Assembly (NCBI GenBank): GCA_024752435.1
Contig: CP103026.1
Coordinates: 1,736,001-1,800,000 of the forward strand
Reading direction: 5' to 3'
DNA: 64,000 nucleotides
DNA from: Allantophomopsis cytisporea
Lineage: Eukaryota; Ascomycota; Leotiomycetes; Phacidiales; Phacidiaceae
Shown: positions 1-12,600 of the stretch, in pieces
Numbering within the stretch: the stretch's first letter is position 1
How the letters are laid out: each line of letters opens with the position of its first letter
The notes under the pieces: generated by a model
The model's input: only the letters and a program-made list of their open reading frames with translations
Database searches by the model: none
What the model was told of the DNA's origin: nothing
Program-made: the position numbers and the translations under genes

Positions 1-1473
1 GCACTGTTCGCAAGCTTGATAGAAACCTGATGCCTCTTGTTGTTGCCCTCTGTAGGATCACCATTCACGAAAGTGTAGAACTTAACTGATCGACTCTTAG
101 ATCTGGTATCCTTCCTCGATCGTTCCAACATTGGTAATGCCAACACAGCGGGCATGAGTAAAGCCCTTAACATGAACGATGCACAATACCAATGGCTTCT
201 CACCATTTTCTACATCCCCTACATCCTCTTCGAGTGGATGGCGCTCATGTGGAAGATTGTTCCACCACACATCTGGGCTTTTTGCTGTGTGCTGACCTGG
301 GGTCTTGCATCCACCTTGCAATCGACCGCTTTCAATTGGTCTGGAATGATGGTCTGCCGGTTCTTCCTCGCAGTCGCTGAAGCGGGCTATGGACCAGGAC
401 TTCCATATCTCTTGTCTTTCTTTTACATGCGCTCTGAGATCGGTGTTCGCGTAGGAACGTTCTTGTCCGCTGCCCCCTTCGCTACTTGCTTTGCTGGCGC
501 TTTGGCATATGGGATAACCTCTGGTAATGCCGCTGTCGCCAGTTGGAGACTGCTGTTCTTGGTCGAAGGACTTCCATCTATCTGCCTCGCATTCATCACT
601 TTCTTCTTTCTCCCAGACAGTCCGTCAAAGGCACGTTTCCTAACCGAGGAGGAGAAAGAGTGTGCCAAGTCAAGAGCTATTCGACAAGTTGGTCAAGAGT
701 CTGAAAAGCGCACTGGTGGTGTAAACTTCAAGGAAATCGGCGAGGCAATAGTCGATCCAAAGAACATTTTAACAGCCGTAAGTCTCCCGCCAAAGACACA
801 AATCTCCAAACTAGCAAAAGCTAACATGAGATAGTTGATGTACTTCTCTTGCAATGTTGCCTTTTCCTCCCTCCCCGTCTTCCTCCCAACCATCCTTGAA
901 GGAATGGGTTATACTTCCATCACAGCTCAAGGCCTGTCCGCTCCCCCGTACTTCTTGTCCGGCTGTGTTTGTATTGCCTCAACCTATATCGCGGATCGCA
1001 CGCGCCAGCGTGGCCTTGTCATCGCCACCCTCTCTATCATCGGCGGAATCGGCTATGTGATCCTCGCTACTGTCCGCTCAGATGGCGTCCGCTATTTCGC
1101 CATCTACCTCGCAGCCGCCGGCGTGTTCCCAGGTATCTCGAACATCCTACCCTGGGTGCTCAATAACCAGGGGACCGACACGAAGCGCGGCACCGGCATC
1201 GCGATTCTCAATATTATTGGACAGTGTGGACCGATTCTCGGGACTAGGATGTATCCGACTAAGCAGAAGCCTCTGTATATCACGGGTATGAGTGTTTGTG
1301 CGGCTTTCATGTTCTTCAATGCCCTGCTTGCTATTACACTCAGGACGTATCTTGCATGGCAAAATAAGAAGGCGGAGATTAACGAACAATCTGTAAGAGA
1401 GGCCATGCAGAATGAGAAGACAGCAAATGTTGCCGTTGAAAATGAAGGCTTTGGGTTCAGGAATATTTTGTAG
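1..1473 (+). CDS. MFS transporter, anion:cation symporter (ACS/Dal5-like) family, 5'-truncated by the window edge
   Basis: This is a plasma-membrane uptake permease of the ACS/allantoate-permease type, which imports organic anions or vitamins; the substrate cannot be read from sequence. Exons are 1-51, 101-777 and 835-1473, joined by introns of 49 and 57 bp (gtagga...ttag, gtaagt...atag). The joined reading gives about 454 visible residues. It starts with the family hallmark KLDRNLMPLVVALYLVSFLD, continues with RSNIGNA (motif around loop 2-3), and has about twelve hydrophobic segments with the central hydrophilic loop near SKARFLTEEEKE. The C-terminus ends in a short charged tail (ENEGFGFRNIL) usual for the family. 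The true start lies upstream of base 1; the ATG at 154 is internal because the frame is open across the preceding splice. No frameshift is seen. Confidence 0.9.
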
Positions 1474-2642
1474 GCACTTGCTTTGCATGGACTATCCGGC
1501 TCAACATGACGTTGGATTATGACTCAATAGAAACATGAAACTTAGAAGTTTGATATGCGCAGTTGTGAGCTTATGTACATGTCGTCGGAATAGACTTTGC
1601 CCCTCGGCGAATACTTATGCCTATTGATATACTGCAATTCACCGAAACGCGCAGGAGTGTAAAGACTAGGTGATATTCAATTGGTTGGTGCATTTGACGT
1701 GATTTGGTCTCCAGGTCAAAGTAAAAGGCTGCTACTGGTGGGTGGGAATATCGCGTGTAGATATCAAATTTGCTGGCGGTAGCCGACCGAGACGCGGAGA
1801 TTGAGGCCGGGGGGCCTGGGGTTAAATGAAAATCCTGCTTATGGGAGCCCGAGTGCTGTATACTCTGAAAATACTGATTTGTTTGGTATTTTGAAAGCAA
1901 TTGTTGAATAATTGGACCATGTATTCAGGAATCATAGTTAAGTGTTTCTCATGCGAGAGTTGCAGAATTATACGGCTGTGCGTGATGGGTTAAATGTCAC
2001 CATTGCTTAAAGAGCCTTGGATACTGGATACTGGATACTTGGAGAGTATGAATATTCTTGTTGGAGGAAAATAACTAAAAAGTAATGGGTTTATAAATTC
2101 GAAGAGAATTGTCAAGTGTATGTTAGACCGTAGCAGTGGCCACATCGGAACAACAAGCTGGGGAGAATGAATACTATGGAACAGGATATGTTCCGCAATC
2201 TACCTGTCCTCTGATACAATAAGACGTCGTTTCTTGAAGTGCCTAGATTTATTCATCGAGCTCAATTGTCGCCAATCCGCCAATGGCGCTTTGCTTGTCG
2301 GGTATCAATATTTTCGTTTAGAGAAAGATTTTAGACTTTTAGCATACCAAATAGCCTCATTGTATCAGTAACATACCCGCAACATCAGCTTGGTCAATCA
2401 GCAGAGCCGGAGGAAGAACCACCTTCCCTCTAATGATGTGAAGGTGCCGTTGTTGATGTCACTGCCACATACATTTACGCCTATGGAATATTCTTCTATG
2501 GTGCGGTTGAGTGAGTTCCTCAAACTTCATTCCCCTGGGTATACAATCTGTATTGTATGTTCATTGTAATTATTTGTCTCTTAAGCCAATAAGTTTCAAG
2601 GTATTTTTTTGTATGACATTTGACCACTATATAGGTGTACGT
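1474..2642. other. Intergenic, convergent 3' ends
   Basis: This is the space between the converging MFS and GH20 genes. It is AT-rich with no coding frame I can support. It contains a small tandem repeat of a 7-mer (ggatact, three copies) at 2019-2039. Confidence 0.6.
2019..2039. repeat. 7-bp tandem repeat, 3 copies
   Basis: The unit ggatact is present three times head to tail. It is a simple microsatellite-like repeat with no visible function. Confidence 0.85.
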
Positions 2643-4890
2643 TCAAGCAAAATCTACCAATTTCACGCCCTTCATCTCGCCTTCAACACCCCCGATCGTC
2701 TCCAATGGGGCAAGAATAGCCATCGGCTGATCCCAGACAAAGCTGTCTCCATTGATTCCCAACAAGACTGTGAATTCCATCTCAGTAGCATTCACCTGGC
2801 CCACACTCAAAAACGTCCGATTACCCCTGCCAATAAGACTAACATCACTCCAAACTCCCAAAGGTAGCGTATAGTTCAGACTATAAGGATGACCAGAAGT
2901 AACCATTGTGACGTTGGAAATTGAACCGTTACCAAGAAGCAAGGAAGACTCTGGACCAGTGAAGAGGGTGCCAGGAGTGGATGTGCTTGGTTTGTAGGCG
3001 AAGGAAAGTGTGTAGTTCATCCCCTTGGAGAGCAGGGGTGTGGATACCGAACAGTTGTTTGTCAAGAAAAGAGTCGAGTTGGAAAGCTTGCAGCCATTGT
3101 TGACACCGTGATATCCATTTCCAGACAAATCAGTAATCGTAGAAGAATTACTCGCTGAGAAGTCATATTCCAAGATCGTTGAGCCACTGGAAATGATCTT
3201 CCGATCTAGATTCTGTGCTGGGATGGCGGCCACCAACTTCTCAAATACAGCATCGTATTCAGCACGAGTAAGGTCTCCACCCCATTGCTTGTCGCCCAGA
3301 GGAGCTAGTCCGTCTCGTAAGGAGTAGTAAGCTTCGATTATGGATGTAGCATTCGGACCCGGGTCGTTCCAAAGAGCAACTACGCTACCTAGAACATTTG
3401 GATTATCCTTTGAAGGGTTGTTGGTTGAGTTCTTGGTATCGAAAATGTGCGGAGACCAAGCACCTCCTGCAGGATTGCCCTCGAAGATGCGAGTAAGATT
3501 GAAGTGCTGTGGGTATGAGCCTGACCATTTGCCAACCAGGTAGAAGCCGTCATCGGAATTGAGAACAGAGTAGCCGTTTTGAATGAAGTCGAGATATGGA
3601 TTGGCCTCAAAAAATTCCCAGTGTTGAATAGAGACAGAGGTATTTACATTGGTGGTATTGGATGAGGGAGGAAAAGTTCCCCAGATGCGCATGCTCTTGC
3701 CAGACAAAGAGTAGATGTAGGAGTTCATGGTATTCACGAAGGAAGTGTAATCAGCTTCGAGACCAGACTCATATTCGTCAGCCCCGATGTGCACCGTCTT
3801 GGAGTGAAACCATGGTAAGAAGGTCTTCCAAATGGTCTGCACTGTAGGAATGGTCTCTGGATAGCTGATATTCAGGAGTGACAAGTCTTCAAGTCCGAGA
3901 TCCGGTTTCCACTGGGTAATCACTAATGCATGACCTGGAGACTCCAATTCTGGGATGATGGTCACCCCACGAGAGGCACATTTCTGTTGCATCATCTCGA
4001 AATCACTGTGATAATAGGACTCATTCGCCCGTTTGGACAGTCCCGCAACGTTCGTATCATTTGAGTTAGGTCGGAAGGCGGCATAAATTTCCATAGAGCG
4101 CTCAAACGTATAGATATCCACATTGTTGTAAATATTATCGCTGAGATGGAGATGAAAGGTATTTTGTTTGAAAAAAGATAGGTAGGAGCACAGCTCTACT
4201 ATGAACTCGGGTGGATAATATTGCCGGCCGACATCCAACTACTTTTGTTAATGAAATCTTTGATGTGTGAGTATAGCTTACCATGACTCCTCTTGTACCC
4301 CATCCAGGAGCATCAATTGCACTTCCATATGAGAAAGCGTTACCTCCCAGTGCAGCCTTTTGAAGTACTGTCCTAGTTCCCCAAAAGGCGCCTAACGGAC
4401 TAGCACCAGTAATTACGATGCCGTTACTAGAAATATCGAGCGAGTAACCCTCCGAAGTAGTTCTATTCGCAGCATCAAGGTAGTCACTGTTCTCACCCAA
4501 CGTCAAGAAGATCGAATTCTTCGTCTGATTTCCTACAACAATAGGAACATCAATGCCAACAGTGCTGGAAAGATCCTCTACAAAGGTCTTGGCAAAAGCC
4601 AATAACGTCGGAGGAATGAGCGTTTCACCCTCGGTATCGGTAGAATCCTGATACTGTGCATCAACAATCACCGATGAGATTGTTGACAATGAAAAGTTGC
4701 CCGGAATCGTCGACTCCTCGAATGGGACTGTCGGTATACCTACCCATCTTGCAGCAACTAATGCACATGCACCATCAGCGGCAGTCAATGTCAGATAGGG
4801 TAGTAGGCATACCTGGCTGCAGGGCCCAGATTCCAATAAAAGGTAAAGTTCTTGAAACATACATCGTTGCGTACTGCAGCTCGAATTCAT
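2643..4890 (-). CDS. GH20 beta-N-acetylhexosaminidase with C-terminal concanavalin/LamG-like domain (5' end unresolved)
   Basis: GH20 enzymes remove terminal GlcNAc from chitooligosaccharides or glycans by substrate-assisted catalysis. The body is two exons, about 4890-4282 and 4238-2643, with a 43-bp intron at 4281-4239 that joins TRGVM to LDVGRQYYPPEF. An additional short intron near 4829-4766 is likely, because splicing there reads FYWNLGPAARWVGIPTVPF smoothly. The N-terminal alpha/beta GH20b domain is followed by the barrel, with the catalytic Asp-Glu pair in VHIGADEYES and the substrate Trp region near ALWNDPGP. The last ~170 residues (ILEYDF...LVDFA) form a LamG-like beta domain. Many N-x-S/T sites suggest a secreted glycoprotein, but I cannot find a convincing signal peptide. 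The start is uncertain: upstream frames near 4890-5060 hold possible further exons. Confidence 0.85.
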
Positions 4891-5819
4891 CGTGAAAGTC
4901 TCATATGTATATTGACAGCCATGGCTGTTTCAATATCACGACTTTATTACCAGGTAGTGATGTAACTACGCAGTTCTCCATCTTGAAGACGTCTGGTAGG
5001 TAGATACGTTGCAATTGACGTGGGGCTTTGTTCCATGTGGACTCTTGGATGGTGACGGAGAGGTGCATTGCCGAAATGCTACGGTGCCAATGGCTGTGCG
5101 ATAGTTTTAAGAATTAAGAGGTCGAGCGTCCGTAAATGCTGGTAGACTGAAATTATAGATTAAGTCAATGTGATTTTGGCCTTGATAACGAATTGGCAAA
5201 TGGTAAGGGTAAGCTGATTACATGGGTAGTGGCGGAGTGCTAGGATTGGAGATAAGGTGATGGCCCTTGAACGGTATTTGACGGTATGTCGGGTTAATGA
5301 TCCTAGTAGTTATTACCGAGATGTGCATGATGTCTTTAAAGGAATTGCAGCGTTGAGAATGGTGTTCTTACGATACTTTGTAAGATAAGTTATCATTTAT
5401 ATAGTGTAGTTTAGCATTTTATGGTGATGTAAATAATGGTCAGTATAACAGTTTACTTCTCTATGTTTGGCAATAGAAATTGGCCGGAGGACGATGATGA
5501 GATTGAAACTGAATTTTGACTGATGCATTAGTTTTCAACATGAGGTCAATACCAGACTTCGCCTCACCGGAGTATGAGTGTTGGGAGTGAGAAATTCTCA
5601 CTCAATCAATTACGGAATTAGCACATAGCACCACTACGTAGTATCAGTTACTGTCAGAGTAGAATCCTACTTTCTTTCTCCTTCAATTAGTTCAGAGCCC
5701 ACATCCTGCTGCCCATACAACGTAGCATTAGTTGACTTCAAACAGCTTTAAATGTGTCTTGCTTTATAAATATAGTGAAATTTGTAGTGCCCCTTACGAG
5801 ACTACTGCGACTACTAACT
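4891..5819. other. Intergenic / possible 5' exons of the GH20 gene
   Basis: On the minus strand, 5070-4900 is open for about 50 codons (starting MHLSVTIQEST) and could supply a 5' exon for the GH20 gene through a gtaata...ctgcag intron. It does not encode a signal peptide, so I leave it unassigned. The rest is AT-rich and contains nothing I can support. Confidence 0.4.
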
Positions 5820-7185
5820 CTATCCAGGTGGAGGCATCCACGAATGTTCATATAGCTTCCTAGCGTTTTTCCTATCCTCTGGTCTTCACGTAAGTGCACT
5901 TTTGAGAAAATCTAGTGCAATTGCTTGCTTGTCATCTCCTTCAAGAATTACCTCGGGCGATCGTTCTGGGATTTCACCTCCTTTAAATGTGCCTTGACAA
6001 GTTAGTTCAGCGATAGTGACAAATTAAAGGTAGAGAACCACCTATCTTCAATAAAGTACTTCCAGCTTGCTTCGCTGCGATTTAAGAAATCTATTGGCGG
6101 CAAGCCAAGATAAGCTATCAGAAGCGCAAGATGATCCCAGTCATTGTCGACGGGAAATAATTGCTTGCCAAGAATGAAGTCCAAAATCTTGAAGTCCTTA
6201 GATAGAAATTCAATCAACAAGATCAACAGATGTAACGTACTAGTACCCCAATACTCCAGATATCGATACTACTATTCCACTCCATTTCTAGAATAATCTG
6301 AGGTGCCCTATACTGCCTAGGGCTGACTGTTCCCAAGCAAAACTCATCTGGCTTGCAAACGATGGCTGAATCAAAATCAGTAAGGATTGGGAATTCGTTG
6401 AAGGTTGACTTGACGTTAAGAGCTCGAGACCGGTAGATGGTACGATTATCGTCAACGATCCTAAAGCAAGACGGACTTTTAATTTCGGATTCGTACAACT
6501 CTTGGAGAAGTCGTCCTTCATCTTCGGGTAGTGTGAGGAGAATGTTGTCGTTTTTAATATCTTCCTACTTATTAAAAGAGCTCAGATGCAGTATGAACCC
6601 GGGAAGGTACCTGTATGAATAACTCCAACCTCAGTATGCAGAAAGTCCAGAGCGCGAAGAATGTATGGAAGGAGATATCTGATTTGCACGGACAGGAGTC
6701 GACGTTCAGGTCGTTGATTTTGGATGTCTAGAAGACTCATCCCTAGAGGCTTTTGGACAATGGCATGAAAGCAGCTGTTCTTCTCATTGATATCGAATGC
6801 ATCGTCTAGAGTCCTTATTGGTGTCGGCCAACGTGGTCCGATTGGTTTTGTTTGATAAGCTTCAATATCTTTGTCTCGTGATGTCCTTGACTATGTGAGG
6901 TTCCGACCTTGAGGACACGATATGAATGAGGTAAGTCTCCTGGCCAGTACTAGCATTGTATTGCAAATCTTTGCAGAGCCAGACAGTCGAGTTCCTGCCG
7001 TATCCTAGCTTGAGTAGAGTTTCATAGCGCTCTTTGAAAGTATCACTAATACGCACTGGGTAGAATTGTGTCGGAATATATTTGGTTAGTGTCTCCTCTT
7101 CCTAGGAAGCTATAATAGAGAGCTTTCTGACTCCAGTAGGAAGAACGGTCGGAGCTGTACGTTGAGAAAGGCGTCGTGATAGCAT
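5820..7185 (-). pseudogene. SRPK-like serine/threonine protein kinase pseudogene
   Basis: The fragments line up in order as one SRPK-type kinase: a presequence-like MLSRRLSQRT, then EEETL, FYPVRISD, the glycine loop LGYGRNSTVWL, a short N-lobe lysine segment (YRVLKVG), SDHVGR, IRTLDDAF, the catalytic loop HTDIKNDN (two halves joined across a 50-bp intron), FDS in place of DFG, QYRAPQIILEMEW, DIWSIGVL and the C-terminal RPEDRKNARKLYEHSW. Four lesions interrupt the frame: TAG at 7104-7102, a frame change near 6920-6930, a second near 6818-6822, and TGA at 5888-5886 where the family has Trp. The TAG could instead be a splice acceptor, but the other three cannot be removed by ordinary introns I can find. 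The body is otherwise well preserved, so inactivation looks recent. RIP is not obvious. Confidence 0.8.
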
Positions 7186-7893
7186 TCTAATCTAATGAAG
7201 TCGTAAAACGATTAAGAAGGCAGTGAAGGTTTACAGGAGCCAAATTTACGATGCAGATACAATCGGGCAGGGCGCGGTTGTCAGGAAGGTAAACAAGGCT
7301 ATGGTTTGTATGCGCTAAACCATAGCGTTTAGGTATTGATAAAAACATCATTTTATAATTATCTATACATATCCATTCACACAAGACTGTTGCTTATTGC
7401 TCTTATACGACTTTCAACTGCTGTTTCTGTAGCCGCAATTCCTGAGGGCTTTCCTTTCTAAGACATCGTTTTCAGATATGAGGCACTAGAAATTACAGCC
7501 TCATATTATAATAGTAGAGTAACTTTTTATAATTGAGTTTTATACTGAAGACGCCTGGATATCTATGTATCAGCAGTAACAGAGACCTTGTTACCCATTT
7601 ATCGGCCATAAGTGTAAAGCTTTATCGTCGGAAATCCTAATGTTCGTCTACTCTATTTCCCGGATATACTTACCTGATACAGAGGAACCAATGCTACGAA
7701 ATCTCATAGATTTGATAAGAAAGAGCTAATATCACTGTTTGACAATCTCACCATGTATCAAGAAGTTGGAACTAAAAATTGAGTTAACAGACACATAGTC
7801 CATAAATTCATTAACTATCATAAATCATGATTGTGAATCGACAGAACGCCGGAACCCAAAAACCCCATGCCAGCTAGAGAGCCAGCGTAACCA
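7186..7893. other. Intergenic
   Basis: This AT-rich spacer lies between the kinase pseudogene and the 3' end of the permease. I see no coding frame, RNA gene or repeat in it. Confidence 0.55.
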
Positions 7894-9614
7894 TCATGCC
7901 TGCTCGAGGTGTTCAGCCTTCTCTTTCGAGACACTGAGGTGCGCACCCTCAATATTGAGTCTGAAATCCTCATCATCAGATCTGATCTCCGCCATGACGA
8001 TCTCGTGGGCCTTCCGGGCTGTGAGAGATGAATCGAAGAGGCGATCCATGGACTCCAGTGGGATACCCTTGGTTTCTGGGATAAGGAACCACACGAAGAC
8101 AATGGAGCAGAGCATCAGGGATGCAAAGAAGAAGTAGACACCGTAGCCCATGGCAGTGAACATCTGGGGGGTGAAGCGTGCAACAAGGAAGTTCTGAGTT
8201 CTTGATTAGCTTGGATTTTTGTGAAAGGAAGGTTTTGTATACGTACCCACAACCAGTTGTTCATGGCGGCAAAAGCCTGTGCAAGTGTACGCACGTTCTG
8301 GTCGAACATTTCAGAGTTCAACACCCAAGGTGTGCCGTTCCAGGATGGGGTGTAGCAGGCGGTCCACAAGTAGAAAAAAAACATAGCCGAGATTCCACCA
8401 CTGGAAAGGGTAGTAGACGGGTGGGAAGCTGGTGCTGCGATGGCGATATAGCCTCCTACGTACCAAAGGCACAATGATCCACCAAGCGCACCCCAAAGCA
8501 AGAGCTTGCGACGGCCGAAGTTATCGATAAGGAAGAAGAGCCAGACAAAAGTCATGACGGTCTTGATAACACCGAAGATACCTGTGGTGAGGAGGGAAGT
8601 ATTGGTGCCGGTGACACCGATAGATTTGAAAACGGTTGGGGAATAGTAGTTGATGGCATTGATACCGGAAGTGTTCTGCCAGAAGAAAAGTGCTCCTCCA
8701 AGGCCGAATCGCTTCAAGACCTTTCTGTCGGACCAAACGGCTACAAATGGATGCCAGAAACCAAGACCAACTCCTGTGCGCTGTGCTTCAAGAGCGGCAT
8801 CGATGGCAGCCACTTCTTCGAGCATATAAATGTCCTCTGTATTAAGTTGGCGAATCCAGCACAGGTTTTTGAGGGCGAGCTCGCGTTTGCCCTTTGACAT
8901 GAGCCAACGGGGCGATTCACGGATCCAGAAAGACCCTGCAAAGAGCATACCGGCTGGGATCAATTGAATCGCGAATGGGATGATCCACTGCTTGTGAGAC
9001 TCAGGCATAGTTTCGGTGACTCCATACTGTTGATGCTATTAAGTAAATTGAATAAAATAATATCGGGCAATACTTACGTTAATCCAGAAACCAACCAGGC
9101 CACCAATCTGCCATCCAAATTCGTACAGACCAACCAATCGACCTCGAATAGCTGGTGGAGCAAGTTCGGAAATATAGATGGGTGTCAGGTTACTGCTCAT
9201 ACCAACACCGAAGCCGGCAAGTACTCTTCCACCGTAGATCAGACCAAGTCCTCGGCCTCCATTGGCCCCCAACATCAAACCAGCTCCAAGAATAAATATC
9301 ATGGAAGATATAAGAAGACCAGTCTTTCGTCCGAGGAAGTGGCCTGCTGGGTAAGCAGCGAAAGCACCGAAGAAAGCACCAGCTTGGTAGAGGGAAACAA
9401 TGTTGGCAGAGATGAGATTCCTCTCAGTAGTGGACTTGTCGGTAAGGCCAAACTCATCCTTGAAAGAGGACAAGGAGATGGTAGTGCCAATGAAAGCACT
9501 GTCATAACCGATCATAATGGCGGCGAAAGCAGCGACTGCTGCGCAGGCATAAACACGCCAGTTGTAGACTGAGGCCGGTGTGGGCCTATCTTCATGTTTA
9601 GAAAGAATCCCCAT
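7894..9614 (-). CDS. MFS sugar-porter family permease, quinate permease-like
   Basis: This is a 12-helix proton symporter of the sugar-porter family, closest in feel to fungal quinate permeases (QutD/Qa-y); quinate or a hexose/polyol are both possible. The exons 9614-9078, 9026-8247 and 8193-7894 are joined by introns of 51 bp (gtaagt...cag) and 53 bp (gtacgt...cag), giving 538 residues. Family marks are IGYDSAFIGTTI in helix 1, GRKTGLLIS, GRVLAGFGVGMSSNLTPIYISELAP, the PESPRW-like RESPRWLMSKGKRE, the substrate motif NTSGINAINYYSP in helix 7, and PETKGIPLESMDRLF at the end of helix 12. The start ATG at 9614 precedes a short hydrophilic N-terminus, as usual. No quinate-utilisation enzyme gene is adjacent, so the context does not fix the substrate. 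Confidence 0.92.
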
Positions 9615-12600
9615 GTTGGCTGGAAAGTCGGTATATCGTCTGGTAAAATAAGGATATCGTGTCGTTCAGTATCAGATCAATCAAGAACTGATCGTAAAGG
9701 CTTTATTTTTCCTGTTCGGTCTGTTATGCTCCGGGATCCGGGGCAAAAAAGGGACAAGAGAAAAAAGTTTGTAAATTTTTTTGAGTCCAAGCTCAGGCTG
9801 CCGATGGGGTATCTTCAATGAAACAAGCAAGAAGAAGAGCTCGAAGGTGTTGAGCTGCAGATATAGCAAACGGAACGCTCTGCTTCTTTCCAAAAACGAG
9901 AATGTCGATGGGATATGACTCCTTACTATATATCCCCTGGTCGGTGGTGGTCGAGGAGTAGTGTTAGTCCGATGGCCAGCGGAGGCGCATCGTTGAAAGT
10001 CTGGGGGATTCGCCGGAGATGCTAGGCCAGAACCACTGAAAAGGCCAGAAAGGGACAGAGAAAGTAAAAAGGGCGCCAAGGAGTACAAGTTTTCCCCACA
10101 AAATACTCCATCCTATGCACCGGAAGAATCATGGCAGTCTGGGCTCAGTGCAGCGTGTCGGGAAGCTTGGCGGACTTAGTAAGTATCGCATGGCCAGGGG
10201 CAACACTTCAGGTTCGGCGACTGGACATGAGGAGTCGAGCCTTTTGGAATTGTCAACCTGGTGAACCATGAGGATGACTATCTGGATTTTGAACCTTGTT
10301 AAAGCGACCAAAACCCTAAGTACATTAGGTACTGTATGGGGTATGGGCCCATGGGTATGAGTTTGTCCTGGTGCAGAGATGGTAGCTCACCAGGTGAGGC
10401 GGCCTGTCACGCTTGCCTGGATAGAACAAGGGCGAAAAGAAGAAGATCTCTTGCTCTTCTTGCAGGCTATGGCCAATGAAATGTTGTCAATTGATTTTTG
10501 GTTGTTTCCATTGCGTGCGTTGGTGTGGTTCTCCATGACCACTATGCTTTTCAAAGGCTGTGATTTGGTTGGCCGTATACAGCCGTAATCGGCTACTGAC
10601 CCCCCGTCGAGACACAACTTCACCACTAATTGTGTATTTCGAGATAGCTACCACCAATGATGTGTTAGTCAGTCAACGTCTCAGTCGTAATTCGTAAGCT
10701 GCAGATGTTCCCCAGACTCCGCCGGCTTAAGCTCTCCCATCCCCCAATCTCGCTCTCAAGCCCCAGATTCAACCCCGCAAAGCCCCCAGGAAACCATCGT
10801 CATCCTTCTGGGATAATTGGATGAATGTAAGGAACAACGACCAGATATGCCACGGGTGCCCATGCTTCACTGACATATTGCCTTCTAGTCGCAGCCATCA
10901 CCCTCCACTACCTCCCACTACCGCTTATATCTTTATCCACTGCAGCCCCAAACCCGCTTTTATCTCCGCGTACAGGCGGCTTTCTCTTCTTCCAGGCTTC
11001 TGTTTTGAAGGGACCACTTGTGTCGATACTTTTGGTCTTATTTGGGTGTTGGTTGCTAAAAGACTGCGTTTCTATTTGTCGGATTTCACCTTGTGGAGTT
11101 CTAAAAGTCCTTGAAGCTGCGTAGGAATCAGCCTCATCTTGCATTCTCGCCTGGATATTGGCACAGGTATCTCCAATGCAATTGACTTAGCTATTGATAT
11201 GAGAATTCTTGTCGCTGTCTCTAAGACTGGTTCGTGTCACTATGGGACTGTCGTCTATCAGGATCAGTAGGTATAGCAATCTGTATTCCAAAGCTACTCA
11301 CGACGTGCAAATTTCGTGTTGAAGACCCAGTAATTGCCAATTTTTGATACTCTACAGCAATATTATTGAGAGTTGTGGATACTTCATGATATTACTGTGG
11401 GGACGGCATTTAGTGTGCATAAGAAGGGGGTTTTGGGTGCTAAAAGCTGGGGGACTACCGAAATTCACTCTTCCCCACGTCGCCAAACCGCCTTGTCAGT
11501 CCTCGTGAAATAATCCAGCAGTGAGTCAGCATCCATATCGATACTACTACACATATGGGCCCCACTCACGATAAACACGATGACTGAATACAGCGGCCCG
11601 ACATAAGACCCCATAATGGAATTGACATATCACTGGCTTCATAGGAAGGTCTCCCGACATCCGAACCTATGCACAGTACATCTATACTCGGAGTACATGC
11701 CCTGCATATCACGCACATGGTAGAGCACAATCCTAAAACTTCGTGCAGAATTCCGCATGTGCCGGGTCAAAGCCAGAGTATCATCTACAAGCATTGTGAT
11801 GCAAAGTACATCTCAACAAATTCTATTGATATCAAAATCTACAAAGTCAATCACAAACGACCAGAACGGACTATCGGGATTATCTTGAATCGCTGAAGCT
11901 CCAACCAAATAACGTATACCTGAACAAGCCTCCAAGGTGGGCATGACTTTATCCTCGAGCGGAATCCATCCCATTAGCACTGAGTCCGTTGGAAACCGAG
12001 CCTAGTCCACTGCCAGACTTCGGCTTCACATTGCTCACGGGACCGAGACATCATTAGACTTCCCCAGACATACCGTTTACTCTAGATGTAATAAGGCGTT
12101 CCCAGAACTGAGACGCCAAGAAGAATACAGATGCGCAGCTGAGATTTAAGAGATTGTGGCAGGTTCCAAGAGTGTTGAGAGCTGGGGGGGTGTGTGTTTC
12201 CCCCTTGATGTGGAAGAATTGACAGCTTGAAAGAGTCGGATACCGAAAGAGGCTGTTGTGGGGGATGCGGGTAAGGATTTCTCCCTGCTATAGTTGCATC
12301 CCTGCCGTTACAGATTGGATCACCCTGCGAGATAGGTTGTCGATTTGCGTTAATGGCCATTTGTCAAGAGCGTTTGCATCATGATGTCAACCTTGGAACA
12401 TCTTGCTAGTTGGTGTACTTGCTATGATATCTGAGCTATCAACCATATCACTGTTCGAGAGTCTTGCTTATGTTTATTGTGGCTCCAAACATTTATGCGC
12501 GTAATAATCCAATTGTGCATAACTAGCCGAGATCCCCCGATGCAATTAGCAGAGTGCTCTTGACATCAGTGAGTTTCATGAAAGTTACGAAAACTCCCAA

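Noticed and set aside
1..4890. Idea that the MFS and GH20 genes form an extension of the GlcNAc cluster
   Set aside because: The MFS is of the ACS/Dal5 type rather than the NGT1 type, and the loci are 40 kb apart with unrelated genes between them.
7894..9614. Idea of a quinate-utilisation gene cluster
   Set aside because: No dehydroquinase, quinate dehydrogenase or dehydroshikimate dehydratase gene is present nearby. Only the permease resembles that system.
9681..10088. Minus-strand frame of 135 codons beginning with a signal-peptide-like MYSLAPFLLSLSLSGLFSGS
   Set aside because: It lies in the promoter/leader of the permease gene, and the part after the hydrophobic start is arginine/proline-rich without motifs. 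It looks like a chance frame.
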